Source: SZUA-35 sp964351995 (GTDB taxonomy: Bacteria; Actinomycetota; Acidimicrobiia; Acidimicrobiales; SZUA-35). From it: a stretch of 64,000 nt of DNA. The translations under genes and the position numbers were made by a program. The notes beneath the pieces were generated by a model. The model was not told the DNA's origin. It saw only the letters and a list, made by a program, of their open reading frames with translations, and did not search any database. Each line of letters opens with the position of its first letter. The stretch's first letter is position 1. Below are positions 9,892 through 18,433 of the stretch, in pieces. The stretch is taken from contig CAYGQE010000002.1 in NCBI GenBank assembly GCA_964351995.1, positions 1 to 64,000 on the forward strand, given 5' to 3'.

Positions 9892-11016
9892 GTGAACGAG
9901 GCAGACCCCGACTCGAACCCCTTCGTCCGATTCCGCGAGCGTCTCGATTCCTACGACGTTGTTCGCCGAGGCCGGATGACCGACGAGGCATTCGTCGACC
10001 TCGTCACTGAACTCGACGGCGCGGTTGCCGAAGCTGACGGTCACGGCCACGGCTTCGTCATCACGCCGGTGATCGATGGCTCGGCGCTTGCCGCTGCCGC
10101 AGGGCTCGACGTCGACCTGGTGATCAAGACCGAGCCTCACAACATCGGTGGTTCACACAAGGCCAGGCATCTGATGGGCGTGGCCATTCACCTTCGTGTT
10201 TCAGAAGTCCTCGGCGATCCGATTCCGGAACGGTTGGCCATTGCCAGCTGTGGCAACGCTGCCATCGGCGCCAGCGCCATCGCCAAGGCGCTCGAACGTC
10301 CGCTCGATGTGTTCGTGCCGACCTGGGCTGATGCTGCAGTGATCGACCGGCTGGAGCATCTCGATGCCAGCATTCAGCGGTGCGAGCGTCGTGAAGGCGA
10401 AGCCGGGGACCCCTGCTACCTCCGTTTCAGCGAGGCGGTCGCTGCTGGAGCTGCGGCGTTCAGTGTCCAAGGCATCGACACCCCCACGACGTTCGACGGC
10501 GGCCGAACCATTGGCTGGGAACTCGCCGAGCAGGTCGACGGGCTCGACGCGATCTACGTGCAGGTCGGCGGGGGAGCGCTCGCGACCTCGGTGTCGATGG
10601 CGCTTCCTGGCGTCCCGCTCTACCCGGTGCAAGCCGAGGGATGCGCTCCGCTCCGCCGAGCTTGGGACCTCCTTGCGCCCGAGTTCGATTTCGCAGCGGC
10701 CGAGGCTGCGCCCGAGACCTACATGTGGCCATGGGACGATCCCCAGAGCTACGCCACGGGGATCTTGGATGACGTCACCTACGACTGGCTCCCGCTGCTG
10801 AAGGCCACCCACGCGTCGGGCGGCGAGCCGATCGTCGTGCCTGAAGCGTGGATGCTGCGTGCTCACGAGATGGCGAAGACCGAGACCGGCATACCCGTGT
10901 GCTCGACCGGCGTCGCCGGCTTCGCTGGCCTGCTTCACCAGCCGTTGGAACGACCAAAGGGAGCCCCGAGGCCCAAGGTGGCGCTGCTCTTCACTGGCAT
11001 CGATCGGACGCTCTAG
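9892..11016 (+). CDS. Threonine-dehydratase/synthase-like PLP enzyme
   Basis: A 374-residue fold-type-II PLP protein. The Schiff-base lysine is K90 in NIGGSHKARHLMG, and SCGN at residues 119-122 is the asparagine loop; VQVGGGALATSV is the phosphate-binding glycine cluster. Resembles threonine synthase and diaminopropionate or serine/threonine ammonia-lyases, but subgroup is unclear. GTG 9892 follows the repeat at 9844-9870. Its 3' end overlaps the convergent GGDEF-EAL gene by 4 bases. Two different fold-II enzymes within 3 kb is notable. Confidence 0.75.
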   Translation: MNEADPDSNPFVRFRERLDSYDVVRRGRMTDEAFVDLVTELDGAVAEADGHGHGFVITPVIDGSALAAAAGLDVDLVIKTEPHNIGGSHKARHLMGVAIHLRVSEVLGDPIPERLAIASCGNAAIGASAIAKALERPLDVFVPTWADAAVIDRLEHLDASIQRCERREGEAGDPCYLRFSEAVAAGAAAFSVQGIDTPTTFDGGRTIGWELAEQVDGLDAIYVQVGGGALATSVSMALPGVPLYPVQAEGCAPLRRAWDLLAPEFDFAAAEAAPETYMWPWDDPQSYATGILDDVTYDWLPLLKATHASGGEPIVVPEAWMLRAHEMAKTETGIPVCSTGVAGFAGLLHQPLERPKGAPRPKVALLFTGIDRTL

Positions 11017-13229
11017 CGAGTCGGGGGTGCCGAGGCATCTGCTTCTTCCGCAGCGATGCGCTCGCTCAACCGACCGCTGAAGGTTCGCAGGAACTCGTCG
11101 CTGCTCACGGCTTGCCCGTACAGAAATCCCTGTCCGATCTGGCAGCCTTGGGCGGCGAGGTAGTCCGCCTGCGGCTGCGACTCGATTCCTTCAGCAACCA
11201 TCTGTAGTCCGAGTCGTTTCCCGAGGCCGATCGTCGCCTCGATCACGGCGCGCTGTCGACCATCGGTCGTGATCGCAGCGACGAAGCTCTGGTCGATCTT
11301 GATTTCTGACACCGGAAGCTCGACCAAGCGCGTCATCGATGAGTAGCCGGTTCCGAAGTCGTCGATGGAGAGACAGGCGCCGAGAGCGGACAGTTCGTTG
11401 ATCACCTGCCGAGAGGCAGCGTGGTCGTCCATGATCTCGCTCTCGGTGATCTCCAGGATCAATTGGTCCGGGGCGAGATCGTGCCTGGCCAGGGCAGATT
11501 GCACCCGGGCGGTGAAGTCGAGATCGAACAACGACATCGCCGAGATGTTGACGGCGACGAAGAAGGGTTGCTCTGGTCTCGAAGCGCGGGCGGCGAAGGC
11601 GCATGCCTGCTCGAGGACGACGTCGGCGAACTTGCCGTGTGCATTGGCAAGCCCCACGAGGTGGATGAACTCTGGTGGGCGAACGACGCCGTGAACGGGG
11701 TGATTCCACCGCATGAGTCCCTCGGCTCCGACCACTCGGCCGGTTGCGAGCTCGACCTGAGGTTGGAATTGCACTTCGAATTCACCCCGATCGAGCGCAG
11801 CGCTCAGGGACGCCGAGAGTTCGAGCTCGAGTTCATTGCGGACTTCCATCGCTTCGGTGAAGGGAAGATGGAGCAGGCCGCGGCGCTTTGCTTGGTACAT
11901 GGCTGCGTCGCCGCGACGCAAGATGTCGCTGACATCGCTTGCATCGGTCGGAGCGATGACACTGCCGATCGAGACGTGGCTCACCAACGTCACATCGTCG
12001 ATCGAAATGGGGGCAGAGGTCAGTTCGCCGATGGTTTGGACGATTCGGGTGATGGATCTCGGGTCGTCGACGAGGACGGCGAATTCGTCACCGCCGAGGC
12101 GACACACCAGCTCGCCTGGTGCCGCTGCTCGGAGTCGTTCGCCAATCGTACGCAACACGTGATCGCCGGTGCCGTGACCGAGCGTGTCGTTGATCTCTTT
12201 GAACCGATCGAGATCCAGCATCAGCAGCCCGAATTGAGGTGAGATGGCCTCGAGTCGTTCATTCAACTGCTCGAGCAACACATGACGGTTGGCCAAGCCG
12301 GTCAGTTCATCGCTCGATGCGCGACGGTGGACTCGGGCGTGTCGTTCGATGAGGTCGGTGGCATCGGTGAAGTAGCCGTAGAGCGTCATTGCCCCGTCGT
12401 CACCCAAGAGTGAGCTGTTGACGATGCTCAGCCAGATCCAGCGACCGTCCTTGTGGCGGTAGCGAGCGGAGCGTTCGAACTCGGCACCGTGGACGAGGTC
12501 ATCGGAGGAAATCCAGAAGTCGTCGAGATCGTCGGGGTGGATGATGTCGCGGTGATCCAACTGCATCCACTCCTCGACGGTCCAACCCGTCACCCGCACG
12601 ACGTTTGGTGAGATCCATGTGACACGACCGGTCAGGGGATCAGCTGTCCACACCACGGCGGCGACTGCGTCGAACAAGTCGGACCGGTGTTGTTCGATCG
12701 CTTCGAGCTCGGACCAGACCTTGTCGCCGGTCTGCCCTCTCAGGATCAGCATGACGGAGGCAACGATCGATGTCGCCAGCCACATGTGTTGGCCTGTACC
12801 GGCTCCGACACCAACGAGTGTGAGACCGATGACTGCCATGACCACGTTCGCCAGCCGTGCTCGCTTTCGATACGCGGGATCGCTGGCGACGAGGGCGAAG
12901 ATCAGGATGGCGGGGGCCCAAAGCGTGGGAGCGAGGACTGCCGCCGCTGTGCATGCCGCAGTGTCGTGGATGGGCCGAGCGGACGCGAGCCGAGCGTTCG
13001 GGAGGAAGCGATGCCAGTAGAGCTGAAGCGGCAGGATCGCTGCCAGGAGAGCAAAGACGAGCTCTCGGTTCTGGACTTCGGGCACCAGCAACGCCGCAAG
13101 GGCGAACATGGCCACCTTGGAGGTCCAGCCGATGCGGACCCCATAGGACACGTTGCGATTCCGGGCCTCGGGCGCGAAGGGAACGAGCGCAGCGGCGGCG
13201 CGGTTCTCGTCGGCGGGTCGGCGGGTCAT
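11013..13229 (-). CDS. Membrane GGDEF-EAL cyclic-di-GMP protein with PAS domain
   Basis: A 738-residue protein: N-terminal membrane region of about 4-5 helices (residues 35-165), a PAS domain (about 185-300, WISPNVVRVTGWTVEEW then the PAC strands), a GGDEF domain with intact RLGGDEFAVL, and an EAL domain with EGLMRW in place of EALxR but with ITESEIM, DDFGTGYSS, KIDQSF and VAEGIES retained. Both synthesis and hydrolysis of c-di-GMP look possible. ATG 13229 is preferred over GTG 13232 because AAGGGG ends three bases before it. It is divergent from the selenoprotein gene at 13380. Confidence 0.85.
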   Translation of the reverse strand: MTRRPADENRAAAALVPFAPEARNRNVSYGVRIGWTSKVAMFALAALLVPEVQNRELVFALLAAILPLQLYWHRFLPNARLASARPIHDTAACTAAAVLAPTLWAPAILIFALVASDPAYRKRARLANVVMAVIGLTLVGVGAGTGQHMWLATSIVASVMLILRGQTGDKVWSELEAIEQHRSDLFDAVAAVVWTADPLTGRVTWISPNVVRVTGWTVEEWMQLDHRDIIHPDDLDDFWISSDDLVHGAEFERSARYRHKDGRWIWLSIVNSSLLGDDGAMTLYGYFTDATDLIERHARVHRRASSDELTGLANRHVLLEQLNERLEAISPQFGLLMLDLDRFKEINDTLGHGTGDHVLRTIGERLRAAAPGELVCRLGGDEFAVLVDDPRSITRIVQTIGELTSAPISIDDVTLVSHVSIGSVIAPTDASDVSDILRRGDAAMYQAKRRGLLHLPFTEAMEVRNELELELSASLSAALDRGEFEVQFQPQVELATGRVVGAEGLMRWNHPVHGVVRPPEFIHLVGLANAHGKFADVVLEQACAFAARASRPEQPFFVAVNISAMSLFDLDFTARVQSALARHDLAPDQLILEITESEIMDDHAASRQVINELSALGACLSIDDFGTGYSSMTRLVELPVSEIKIDQSFVAAITTDGRQRAVIEATIGLGKRLGLQMVAEGIESQPQADYLAAQGCQIGQGFLYGQAVSSDEFLRTFSGRLSERIAAEEADASAPPTR

Positions 13230-13379
13230 CACCCCCTTGTTCTCGTCGTTCCTTGGGTGACCTTGACCAGAAAGGCTGCGGTTGGTTCATTGGTCCCTGA
13301 TGCGATCGACCCTTTGGGGCCATTCGGTATCAAGAGGGGCAATCTGGCCTATGGCGAGCGATCAACCTAGGGTTCGGAG

Positions 13380-14024
13380 ATGGCAGACGTTCACGACCAA
13401 TTGCTCTCCGTTCGACAGAGCGGACAAGCGATCATTCTTCTCACCTACCGAGGAGATTGGTGACCCTACTGCTGTGGCCAACTCGTGCGGTTGGCCGCTG
13501 CCGCTGATCGAATCCACGGCGCTGGCGCCGAGGTGATTGCGATCAGCATCGATGACGAGACTCGCCAGGCCGGCATGTTCGATCGCTGGCCTACGCCTCA
13601 TGTCCAGTACGTCGCCGATCCGGGAGGCGAGCGGTTCCTTGGCCCCTTGGGCCTGATCGACCCGAATGACGAGCGCGGCATCGCCTTGCCCGCCATGCTC
13701 GTGATTGCTCCTGACGGATCCGAGGTGTACCGCTATCAGGGCCGCGATTTTGCCGACCGGACCACCGATGACGACGTGTACGCCGCGCTCGACGCCCTCG
13801 GACTCGTTGCCATCGACGCGCCCAGCGGCGGCCCGGTGTCTGACGTGCCAGACGATCTCCGTCGCTTCTTCCCTGCGAAGAACTTCGGTCCGTACTTCAT
13901 GGGCAACAAGTTCGGTGCCCTTGCGATCGAGAGCCGTCTCGGTGATTCAGAAGCCAGTGCGATGGCCAAGGAGCACCGACAGATGGCAGATGCCACCCTG
14001 GAAGCGTGGGCTGCGTTGCAGTAG
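13380..14024 (+). CDS. Selenocysteine-containing peroxiredoxin-like protein (TGA at 13461-13463 read as Sec)
   Basis: Reading from ATG 13380 gives 214 residues with one in-frame TGA, at codon 28, in the sequence YRGDW-U-PYCCGQL. Peroxiredoxin and AhpC/TSA relatives have YRG-x-W-C-P-x-C here, so the TGA replaces the catalytic cysteine, giving a U-x-x-C redox motif. The frame stays open on both sides: a first strand (QAIILLTYRGDW) before it, and AEVIAISIDD, PAMLVIAPDG and YRYQGRDFAD after it, in normal peroxiredoxin order. A stem-loop follows the TGA (13476-13496). The gene ends in TAG. Likely reduces peroxides or disulfides using a thiol partner. A truncating mutation is the alternative, but cannot easily explain the hairpin or the second case at 14654. 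Callers would wrongly start it at 13485. Confidence 0.82.
13461..13500 (+). promoter_or_regulatory. Candidate bacterial SECIS element of the peroxiredoxin-like gene
   Basis: Directly after TGA 13461-13463, GGCCAAC (13476-13482) pairs perfectly with GTTGGCC (13490-13496). T83-G89 can close a wobble pair, leaving loop CGUGC (13484-13488), 20 nt past the TGA. Length and distance fit the SelB-binding hairpin of bacterial selenoprotein mRNAs. The loop is the same as in the element at 14654. Confidence 0.75.
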
Positions 14025-14120
14025 CTGGCTCGCATGCTCGGCAGTAACCGACTGCTGAGCATGCGAAACGTCGCGGTTTCGTGGCACTCTCAGCAGGTTC
14101 ATTCCTCGAAAGGACCTCAC

Positions 14121-14621
14121 ATGGCAGAAATCACTCTCGGCGGCAACCCCGTCAACACCGGTGGATCGGTACCCGCAGCGGGTGCTGCTGCGCCCGACTT
14201 CACCCTGACCGGCCCAGATCTCGCTCCGATCACCAAGGCCGACTTCGCCGGTCAGAACGTCGTGCTCAACATCTTCCCGAGCGTTGACACCCCCACCTGC
14301 GCCACCAGCGTTCGTACCTTCAACGAGCGTGCGGCATCGCTCGACAACACCACGGTCCTTTGTGTCTCGGCTGATCTCCCCTTCGCTCAGGGTCGCTTCT
14401 GCGGCTCCGAGGGACTCGAGAACGTCAAGACCGCTTCGACGTTCAAGAACCCCGACTTCCTCGAGACCTTCGGCGTGTCGATGCTCGACGGTCCGCTCGA
14501 GGGCCTTGCCGCTCGCGCTGTTGTGGTCATGAACGGCGCAGGCGAGGTCGTGCACAGCGAACTCGTCGGCGAAATTGCCAATGAGCCGAACTACGACGCT
14601 GCCCTCGACGCACTCAGCTGA
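14121..14621 (+). CDS. tpx: Thiol peroxidase Tpx (atypical 2-Cys peroxiredoxin)
   Basis: A 166-residue thiol peroxidase. The peroxidatic cysteine is C60 in SVDTPTCATSVR and the resolving one C94 in RFCGSEGL, matching the C61/C95 pair of E. coli Tpx. Reduces H2O2 and alkyl peroxides with thioredoxin. ATG 14121 has AAAGGA about 8 bases upstream. Its TGA overlaps the next ATG (TGATG), so the ArsC-like gene should be translated by coupling. Unlike its two neighbours it uses cysteine throughout. Confidence 0.92.
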   Translation: MAEITLGGNPVNTGGSVPAAGAAAPDFTLTGPDLAPITKADFAGQNVVLNIFPSVDTPTCATSVRTFNERAASLDNTTVLCVSADLPFAQGRFCGSEGLENVKTASTFKNPDFLETFGVSMLDGPLEGLAARAVVVMNGAGEVVHSELVGEIANEPNYDAALDALS

Positions 14622-14974
14622 TGGCTGACGTCACCATCTTCCACAACAAGCATTGAAACTCTTCGGTCAATGCCGTGCGCATTGCAGAAGAGCTCGGTGT
14701 TGAAGCCGACATCGTCAACTACATCCAGGATCCACCGGACGCTGACACGCTCCGCTCCATCATCGCCAAGCTCGAAGACGAGCCGACAGCCTTGGTGCGC
14801 CGCGACAGCAAGTTCAAGAAGCTGGAACTGACTGAAGACGATGTCCAGAGTGTCGATCAGATCGTCGACATCTTGGTGAAGCACAAGCAATTGCTGCAGC
14901 GTCCCGTTGTGGTGACGGCGGACAAGGCCATCGTCGGCCGTCCAAAGGACCGGATTCGGGAACTCTTGTCGTAG
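14621..14974 (+). CDS. Selenocysteine-containing ArsC/Spx-family protein (TGA at 14654-14656 read as Sec)
   Basis: Reading from ATG 14621, the 117-residue product starts MADVTIFHNKH-U-NSSVNAVRIAEELG. In ArsC-family reductases the motif is YHNP-x-C-SKSR, with the catalytic cysteine at residue 12; the TGA here is exactly codon 12. The rest is intact ArsC/YffB: NYIQDPPDADTLRSIIAKL, LVRRDSKFKKL (first arginine), LLQRPVVV (second) and VGRPKDRIRELL (third). The gene ends in TAG. A hairpin follows the TGA. Role could be arsenate reduction or a glutaredoxin-like thiol step; no arsenic genes are nearby, and the tpx coupling favours peroxide or disulfide metabolism. Standard annotation would miss this gene or call only its tail. 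Confidence 0.82.
14654..14694 (+). promoter_or_regulatory. Candidate bacterial SECIS element of the ArsC-like gene
   Basis: After TGA 14654-14656 a two-part stem forms: outer CTCTTC (14659-14664) with GAAGAG (14687-14692), inner CAATGC (14668-14673) with GCATTG (14679-14684), separated by a small internal loop. The apical loop is CGUGC (14674-14678), 17 nt beyond the TGA. It is the same pentaloop as in the element at 13461. Confidence 0.78.
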
Positions 14975-15009
14975 CTCGAAGTCCAACCACGTCGAATGAA
15001 GAGGTAGTC

Positions 15010-15510
15010 ATGTCACGCCACGGTGCCGATGTCGATCGAACCAATGAGTGGGAGCGGATGCGCAAGCAGCATCTGCTACCGAAGGATCAGCGGCCGGTCT
15101 CGACGGCCCGTGGTGTGCATCACCTGGCGCTGCTGAGCAGCAACGTCGAACGGACCATCGACTTCTACCAGGGCATGCTCGGCTTCCCGTTGACTGAGCT
15201 CTTCGAGAACCGTGACTACCAGGGCTCGACGCACTTCTTCTTCGACATCGGCAACGGGAACGCTCTGGCGTTCTTTGATTTCCCCGGGCTCGACCTCGGG
15301 CCGTACGCCGAGGTGCTCGGCAGCATGCACCACCTGGCGATCTCGATCGATCGCTCGGCTTGGGAAGACGCCCGAGCAAAGCTCGATGCTGCGGGCATCG
15401 ACTATCACCTCGAGAGCGACGCTTCGATCTACTTCAGCGGCCCTGACGGAGAGCGCCTCGAGTTGCTCTCTGACCCACTGGGCGAGATGTACGGCGAGAT
15501 CGTGCTCTAG
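15010..15510 (+). CDS. VOC family (glyoxalase/dioxygenase-like) protein
   Basis: A 166-residue vicinal-oxygen-chelate protein. ARGVHHLALLSSNVERTIDFYQGMLGF is module one with the first metal histidine (HH), SMHHLAISIDRSAWEDARAKLDAAGI is module two with a further His, and SIYFSGPDGERLELLSD carries the terminal metal glutamate. This arrangement fits a metal-binding glyoxalase, fosfomycin-resistance-like or extradiol-type fold; substrate unknown. It starts 35 bases after the ArsC-like selenoprotein on the same strand and may share its transcript, placing it in the redox cluster. ATG 15010 has AGAGGTAGT just upstream. Confidence 0.75.
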   Translation: MSRHGADVDRTNEWERMRKQHLLPKDQRPVSTARGVHHLALLSSNVERTIDFYQGMLGFPLTELFENRDYQGSTHFFFDIGNGNALAFFDFPGLDLGPYAEVLGSMHHLAISIDRSAWEDARAKLDAAGIDYHLESDASIYFSGPDGERLELLSDPLGEMYGEIVL

Positions 15511-15536
15511 TGCCCTGACCGACTCCGCCTGCGTGC

Positions 15537-16454
15537 TCAGCCGCAGCGCTCGAAGCTGTTGTCCAGTGGCGTCAGACCTGCGGCTTGCGCTCGGTCTGCG
15601 AACTCGAGAAGACCGGGTTGTGCGGCCATCCAATCGATCTTGTCATCGAGCGCTGGGTCGGCATCCACGTCGAACACGAACGCGGCAAACGTCTCGGCGA
15701 AGTCCTCGTCTGGACTGCTTGCGGCGTAGGGGCCGAGGAAGTCGGCGTTGAGGTCGCACCGAGGTTCACCGAGGTCGGAACTCGCATCCGCCATCGGGTC
15801 GAAGTCGCTCAGCATCTGATCAGTCCAGAACAGGTCGACCCACTGCGCCATCAGGGCGTCGTTGTAGAAACAGCCGTCACCGTTGTCGAACGTGTCGCAG
15901 TCTTCGGGAAGGGTCGCTCGGTCGATCTGGGTGGTGCCGAGAGTGAAGACGTGGCTGAACTCGTGAGCAACGGTGAGGTAGGACTCGTTCTCGTCGTCGT
16001 TGAACGATGCGAGGTTGATCGACATCTGGAAGATCGTGCCGTCGTCATCGAGTGTGTTGACGAAGGCGAGCGTGACCTCATCGCCTTCCTCGCCACCCGA
16101 GAAGCCACCGAACAGGCCGAGGTCGGCGCGTGCCGCCGTAGGGGCGATGATGGCAAGGGCCTCCCATGCGGCATACAGGGTGGCGTCCTCCGAGCCGAGA
16201 CAGGTGGCGCCGAGGATTCCGTCGACCACGACGTGGACGGTCGAGAACTCGGTGTCGCCACCGCCGACCGCTTCGGCTGAGCAGTCGACGTCGTCACGGG
16301 TGAGCGAAAGATCAATGTCGTCGCTGGCGGTGGGTGTGTCCAGCGCGGCGTTGTCTCCGCCGCCGACGTCGTCCAGGCTCTGGGTTTCGTCGCTGGCGCA
16401 CGCAGTAAGCAACGCTGCACACAGGACCAGAACCCCAATGAGTGTCGTTCGCAT
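15537..16454 (-). CDS. Lipoprotein with a zinc-metalloprotease-like motif
   Basis: A 305-residue predicted lipoprotein: MRTTLIGVLVLCAALLTACAS gives a signal peptide with lipobox LTAC. A Gly/Asp-rich linker follows. Near residue 163 is VAHEFSHVFTLG, an HExxH-like motif (H-E-F-S-H), and the C-terminal half has ADASSDLGEPRCDLNADFLG and DEDFAETFAAFVFD, where an acidic residue could be a third ligand. Exported and membrane-anchored; protease activity is inferred only from the motif. ATG 16454 is preferred to a longer start because it opens the signal peptide. Divergent from the MFS gene. Confidence 0.7.
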   Translation of the reverse strand: MRTTLIGVLVLCAALLTACASDETQSLDDVGGGDNAALDTPTASDDIDLSLTRDDVDCSAEAVGGGDTEFSTVHVVVDGILGATCLGSEDATLYAAWEALAIIAPTAARADLGLFGGFSGGEEGDEVTLAFVNTLDDDGTIFQMSINLASFNDDENESYLTVAHEFSHVFTLGTTQIDRATLPEDCDTFDNGDGCFYNDALMAQWVDLFWTDQMLSDFDPMADASSDLGEPRCDLNADFLGPYAASSPDEDFAETFAAFVFDVDADPALDDKIDWMAAQPGLLEFADRAQAAGLTPLDNSFERCG

Positions 16455-16561
16455 CGGCGTGATGGTATTCGCAAGCGCTGTCATGAAGTGCCCTGTGGCG
16501 GGTCGACCTATGCTCACCCGCTTGCCAGTGATCGAGATGTGCGAGTGATCGAAACAACAGC

Positions 16562-17821
16562 ATGAGCAGGGCCGACGGCGCTCCGGATCTGCTCGACATG
16601 TCGGGTGTGCGGCCGTACCTGGCGTCGAGTGCGTTCGCGAGCACCGGCATCTCCTTGATGCTGGCGGTGCTGTTCAAGCAGGCCTTCGACATCACCGGGA
16701 ACGCACTGACCATCGGCATCATCGGCCTTCTGCAGTTCATTCCGGCCGCGCTGTTGGTTTTCGTCAGTGGGTACGTCGCAGATCGCTTCGATCGGCGACG
16801 CGTCACCGCAGTCATGGCACTTGGTCGCATCCTGTGTGCTGTTGCCTTCGTCGTGTACAGCCGAGACGTCGGCGACGTGGCCGATGGCTCTGACGCTGCT
16901 GTTTGGCCGCTGTACGTGATCACGTTCTTCTTCGGCACCTTCGATGCGATTGCGATTCCGGCCAGGCGTGCGCTTGCCCCGCTGGTCGTCGAGCGTCAGT
17001 ATCTGCCCAGGCTGGCCGCAGCGGCAACCGTGACTCGGGTGCTGTCTGGCATCGTCGGCGCCATTGCGTCGGGCTACCTGTATTCGATTGGTACCGATGT
17101 TGCCTACATCGCTGTTGCCGTGTTGTTCGCGCTGTCCATCCCTTTGGTGTTGCGCACGACCTATGCCGTGACGCCGAAGCGATTGACGAATCGTCCCTCG
17201 TTGAAGCTGGCGCTCGAGGGTCTGCGATTCATTCGCCGTTCGCCGATCGTGTTGTCGGCCATCGCGCTCGACATGTTCGCCGTGTTGTTCGGCGGAGCCG
17301 TTGCCTTGATTCCTGTGATTGCGGAGGAGCGCTTGGGTGTGGGCGACGTGGCGTATGGCTGGTTGCGAGCGTCGCCGGACATCGGCGCCGGCTTGACGGC
17401 GTTGTGGCTTGCTCGACGTCCGGTCACGCGCCGTGTGGGGCCCATGTTGCTTGGCGTTGTTGCCACGTTCGGCCTGTTCCACATCACGTTGGGGCTGACC
17501 ACCAGTTACGCCGTTGCCTTCGGCTCGCTCATGATTGCGGCTGGAGCCGACATGGTGTCGGTCACGATCCGCTCGACGCTGGTACCCCTGGCCACGCCGG
17601 ACGAGCAACTTGGTCGGGTCACCGCAGTCGAGAGCGTGTTCATCGGCGCTTCCAACGAGCTGGGTGCGTTCCAGAGCGGTGTGGCGGCGCGCTATCTCGG
17701 TGTTCCGCTCGCCGTCGCCGGTGGCGGCTTCGCCACCGTCCTCATTGCGGCGGGCTTCGCTGCCTTCGTTCCCGCCCTTCGGCGCATCGATACCTACGAC
17801 GATGTCCAAGCCGGTCGCTGA
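16562..17821 (+). CDS. MFS transporter, EntS/MFS_3-like
   Basis: A 419-residue major-facilitator protein with about 12 predicted helices. The loop between helices 2 and 3 is SGYVADRFDRRRVTAVMAL, the MFS signature with D-R-F-D-R-R-R. The overall pattern resembles the EntS-like exporters of siderophores or drugs (FIPAALLVFVSGYVAD; IPARRALAPLVV). Substrate not predictable; no siderophore genes are near. A cytoplasmic tail follows the last helix. ATG 16562. The Ada-like gene starts 54 bases later. Confidence 0.8.
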   Translation: MSRADGAPDLLDMSGVRPYLASSAFASTGISLMLAVLFKQAFDITGNALTIGIIGLLQFIPAALLVFVSGYVADRFDRRRVTAVMALGRILCAVAFVVYSRDVGDVADGSDAAVWPLYVITFFFGTFDAIAIPARRALAPLVVERQYLPRLAAAATVTRVLSGIVGAIASGYLYSIGTDVAYIAVAVLFALSIPLVLRTTYAVTPKRLTNRPSLKLALEGLRFIRRSPIVLSAIALDMFAVLFGGAVALIPVIAEERLGVGDVAYGWLRASPDIGAGLTALWLARRPVTRRVGPMLLGVVATFGLFHITLGLTTSYAVAFGSLMIAAGADMVSVTIRSTLVPLATPDEQLGRVTAVESVFIGASNELGAFQSGVAARYLGVPLAVAGGGFATVLIAAGFAAFVPALRRIDTYDDVQAGR

Positions 17822-17875
17822 TGGATTGGCGGAATGAACTCGTGGTCTGAGCCTCAGTGGGGCACAATCTCACCC

Positions 17876-18433
17876 ATGAGCACCGGCGCACCCAGTGGGC
17901 GTAACCAGATCGATCCCTTTGGCGACGGCCATCGCATTCCCGGTCATCGAGCCGCGACCCTCACCGGGAACCGGGACTACGGCGACTCGTGGATCTACTG
18001 CGACATGGATCCTTCGCTGGCGCTCGAGCGAAAGTACGAGCGACTGTTCTTTCTCGATGAAGCAACGGCGCTTGCCGGTGGCTTTCGCCCGTGCAATCGG
18101 TGTCGGCGCAAGGCGCTCGAGAGGTTCAAGGAGCGGTGGGCCGAAGGCGTCGATCCCTCTCATCGAACCGCAGAGATCGATACACGACTTCGCGAAGAGG
18201 GCACGGTCCGCAAGGCCGAGCGCCCATCAGACCTGCCGGTCGGCACGATCATCCATTTCGAAGACGAGTACTACCTGATCGTCGAAGGTGGGATGCGTCA
18301 GTGGAGCTTCACCGGCTACGGCCCACAGGTCGAGCAACCGAAGCGACGGGTTGAGGTGACAACACCGCCGTCCACCGTGGAAGCGTTGCGCGCCGGCTAC
18401 GAGGTCGAACTGCATCCGAGCGCTACGGCGTGA
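17876..18433 (+). CDS. Ada metal-binding-domain-like protein
   Basis: A 185-residue protein. Residues about 30-85 resemble the Ada N-terminal zinc domain: ERLFFLDEATALAGGFRPCNRCRRKALERFKE matches FRPCKRCRP, but only this C-x-x-C and one upstream cysteine (IYCDMD) are present, so the four-cysteine zinc site is incomplete. The rest (SFTGYGPQVEQPKRRVEV) has no known domain. The protein lacks the methyltransferase domains of Ada. ATG 17876 is preferred over 17834. The stop overlaps the next GTG by 4 bases, so it is coupled to the CoA transferase. Confidence 0.6.
   Translation: MSTGAPSGRNQIDPFGDGHRIPGHRAATLTGNRDYGDSWIYCDMDPSLALERKYERLFFLDEATALAGGFRPCNRCRRKALERFKERWAEGVDPSHRTAEIDTRLREEGTVRKAERPSDLPVGTIIHFEDEYYLIVEGGMRQWSFTGYGPQVEQPKRRVEVTTPPSTVEALRAGYEVELHPSATA

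Noticed and set aside
13461..13463. Reading the TGA as a nonsense mutation that makes a pseudogene
   Set aside because: Downstream coding is intact for 187 codons, the TGA falls at the catalytic cysteine, a hairpin follows, and the same pattern recurs at 14654. Sequencing error cannot be excluded without the reads.
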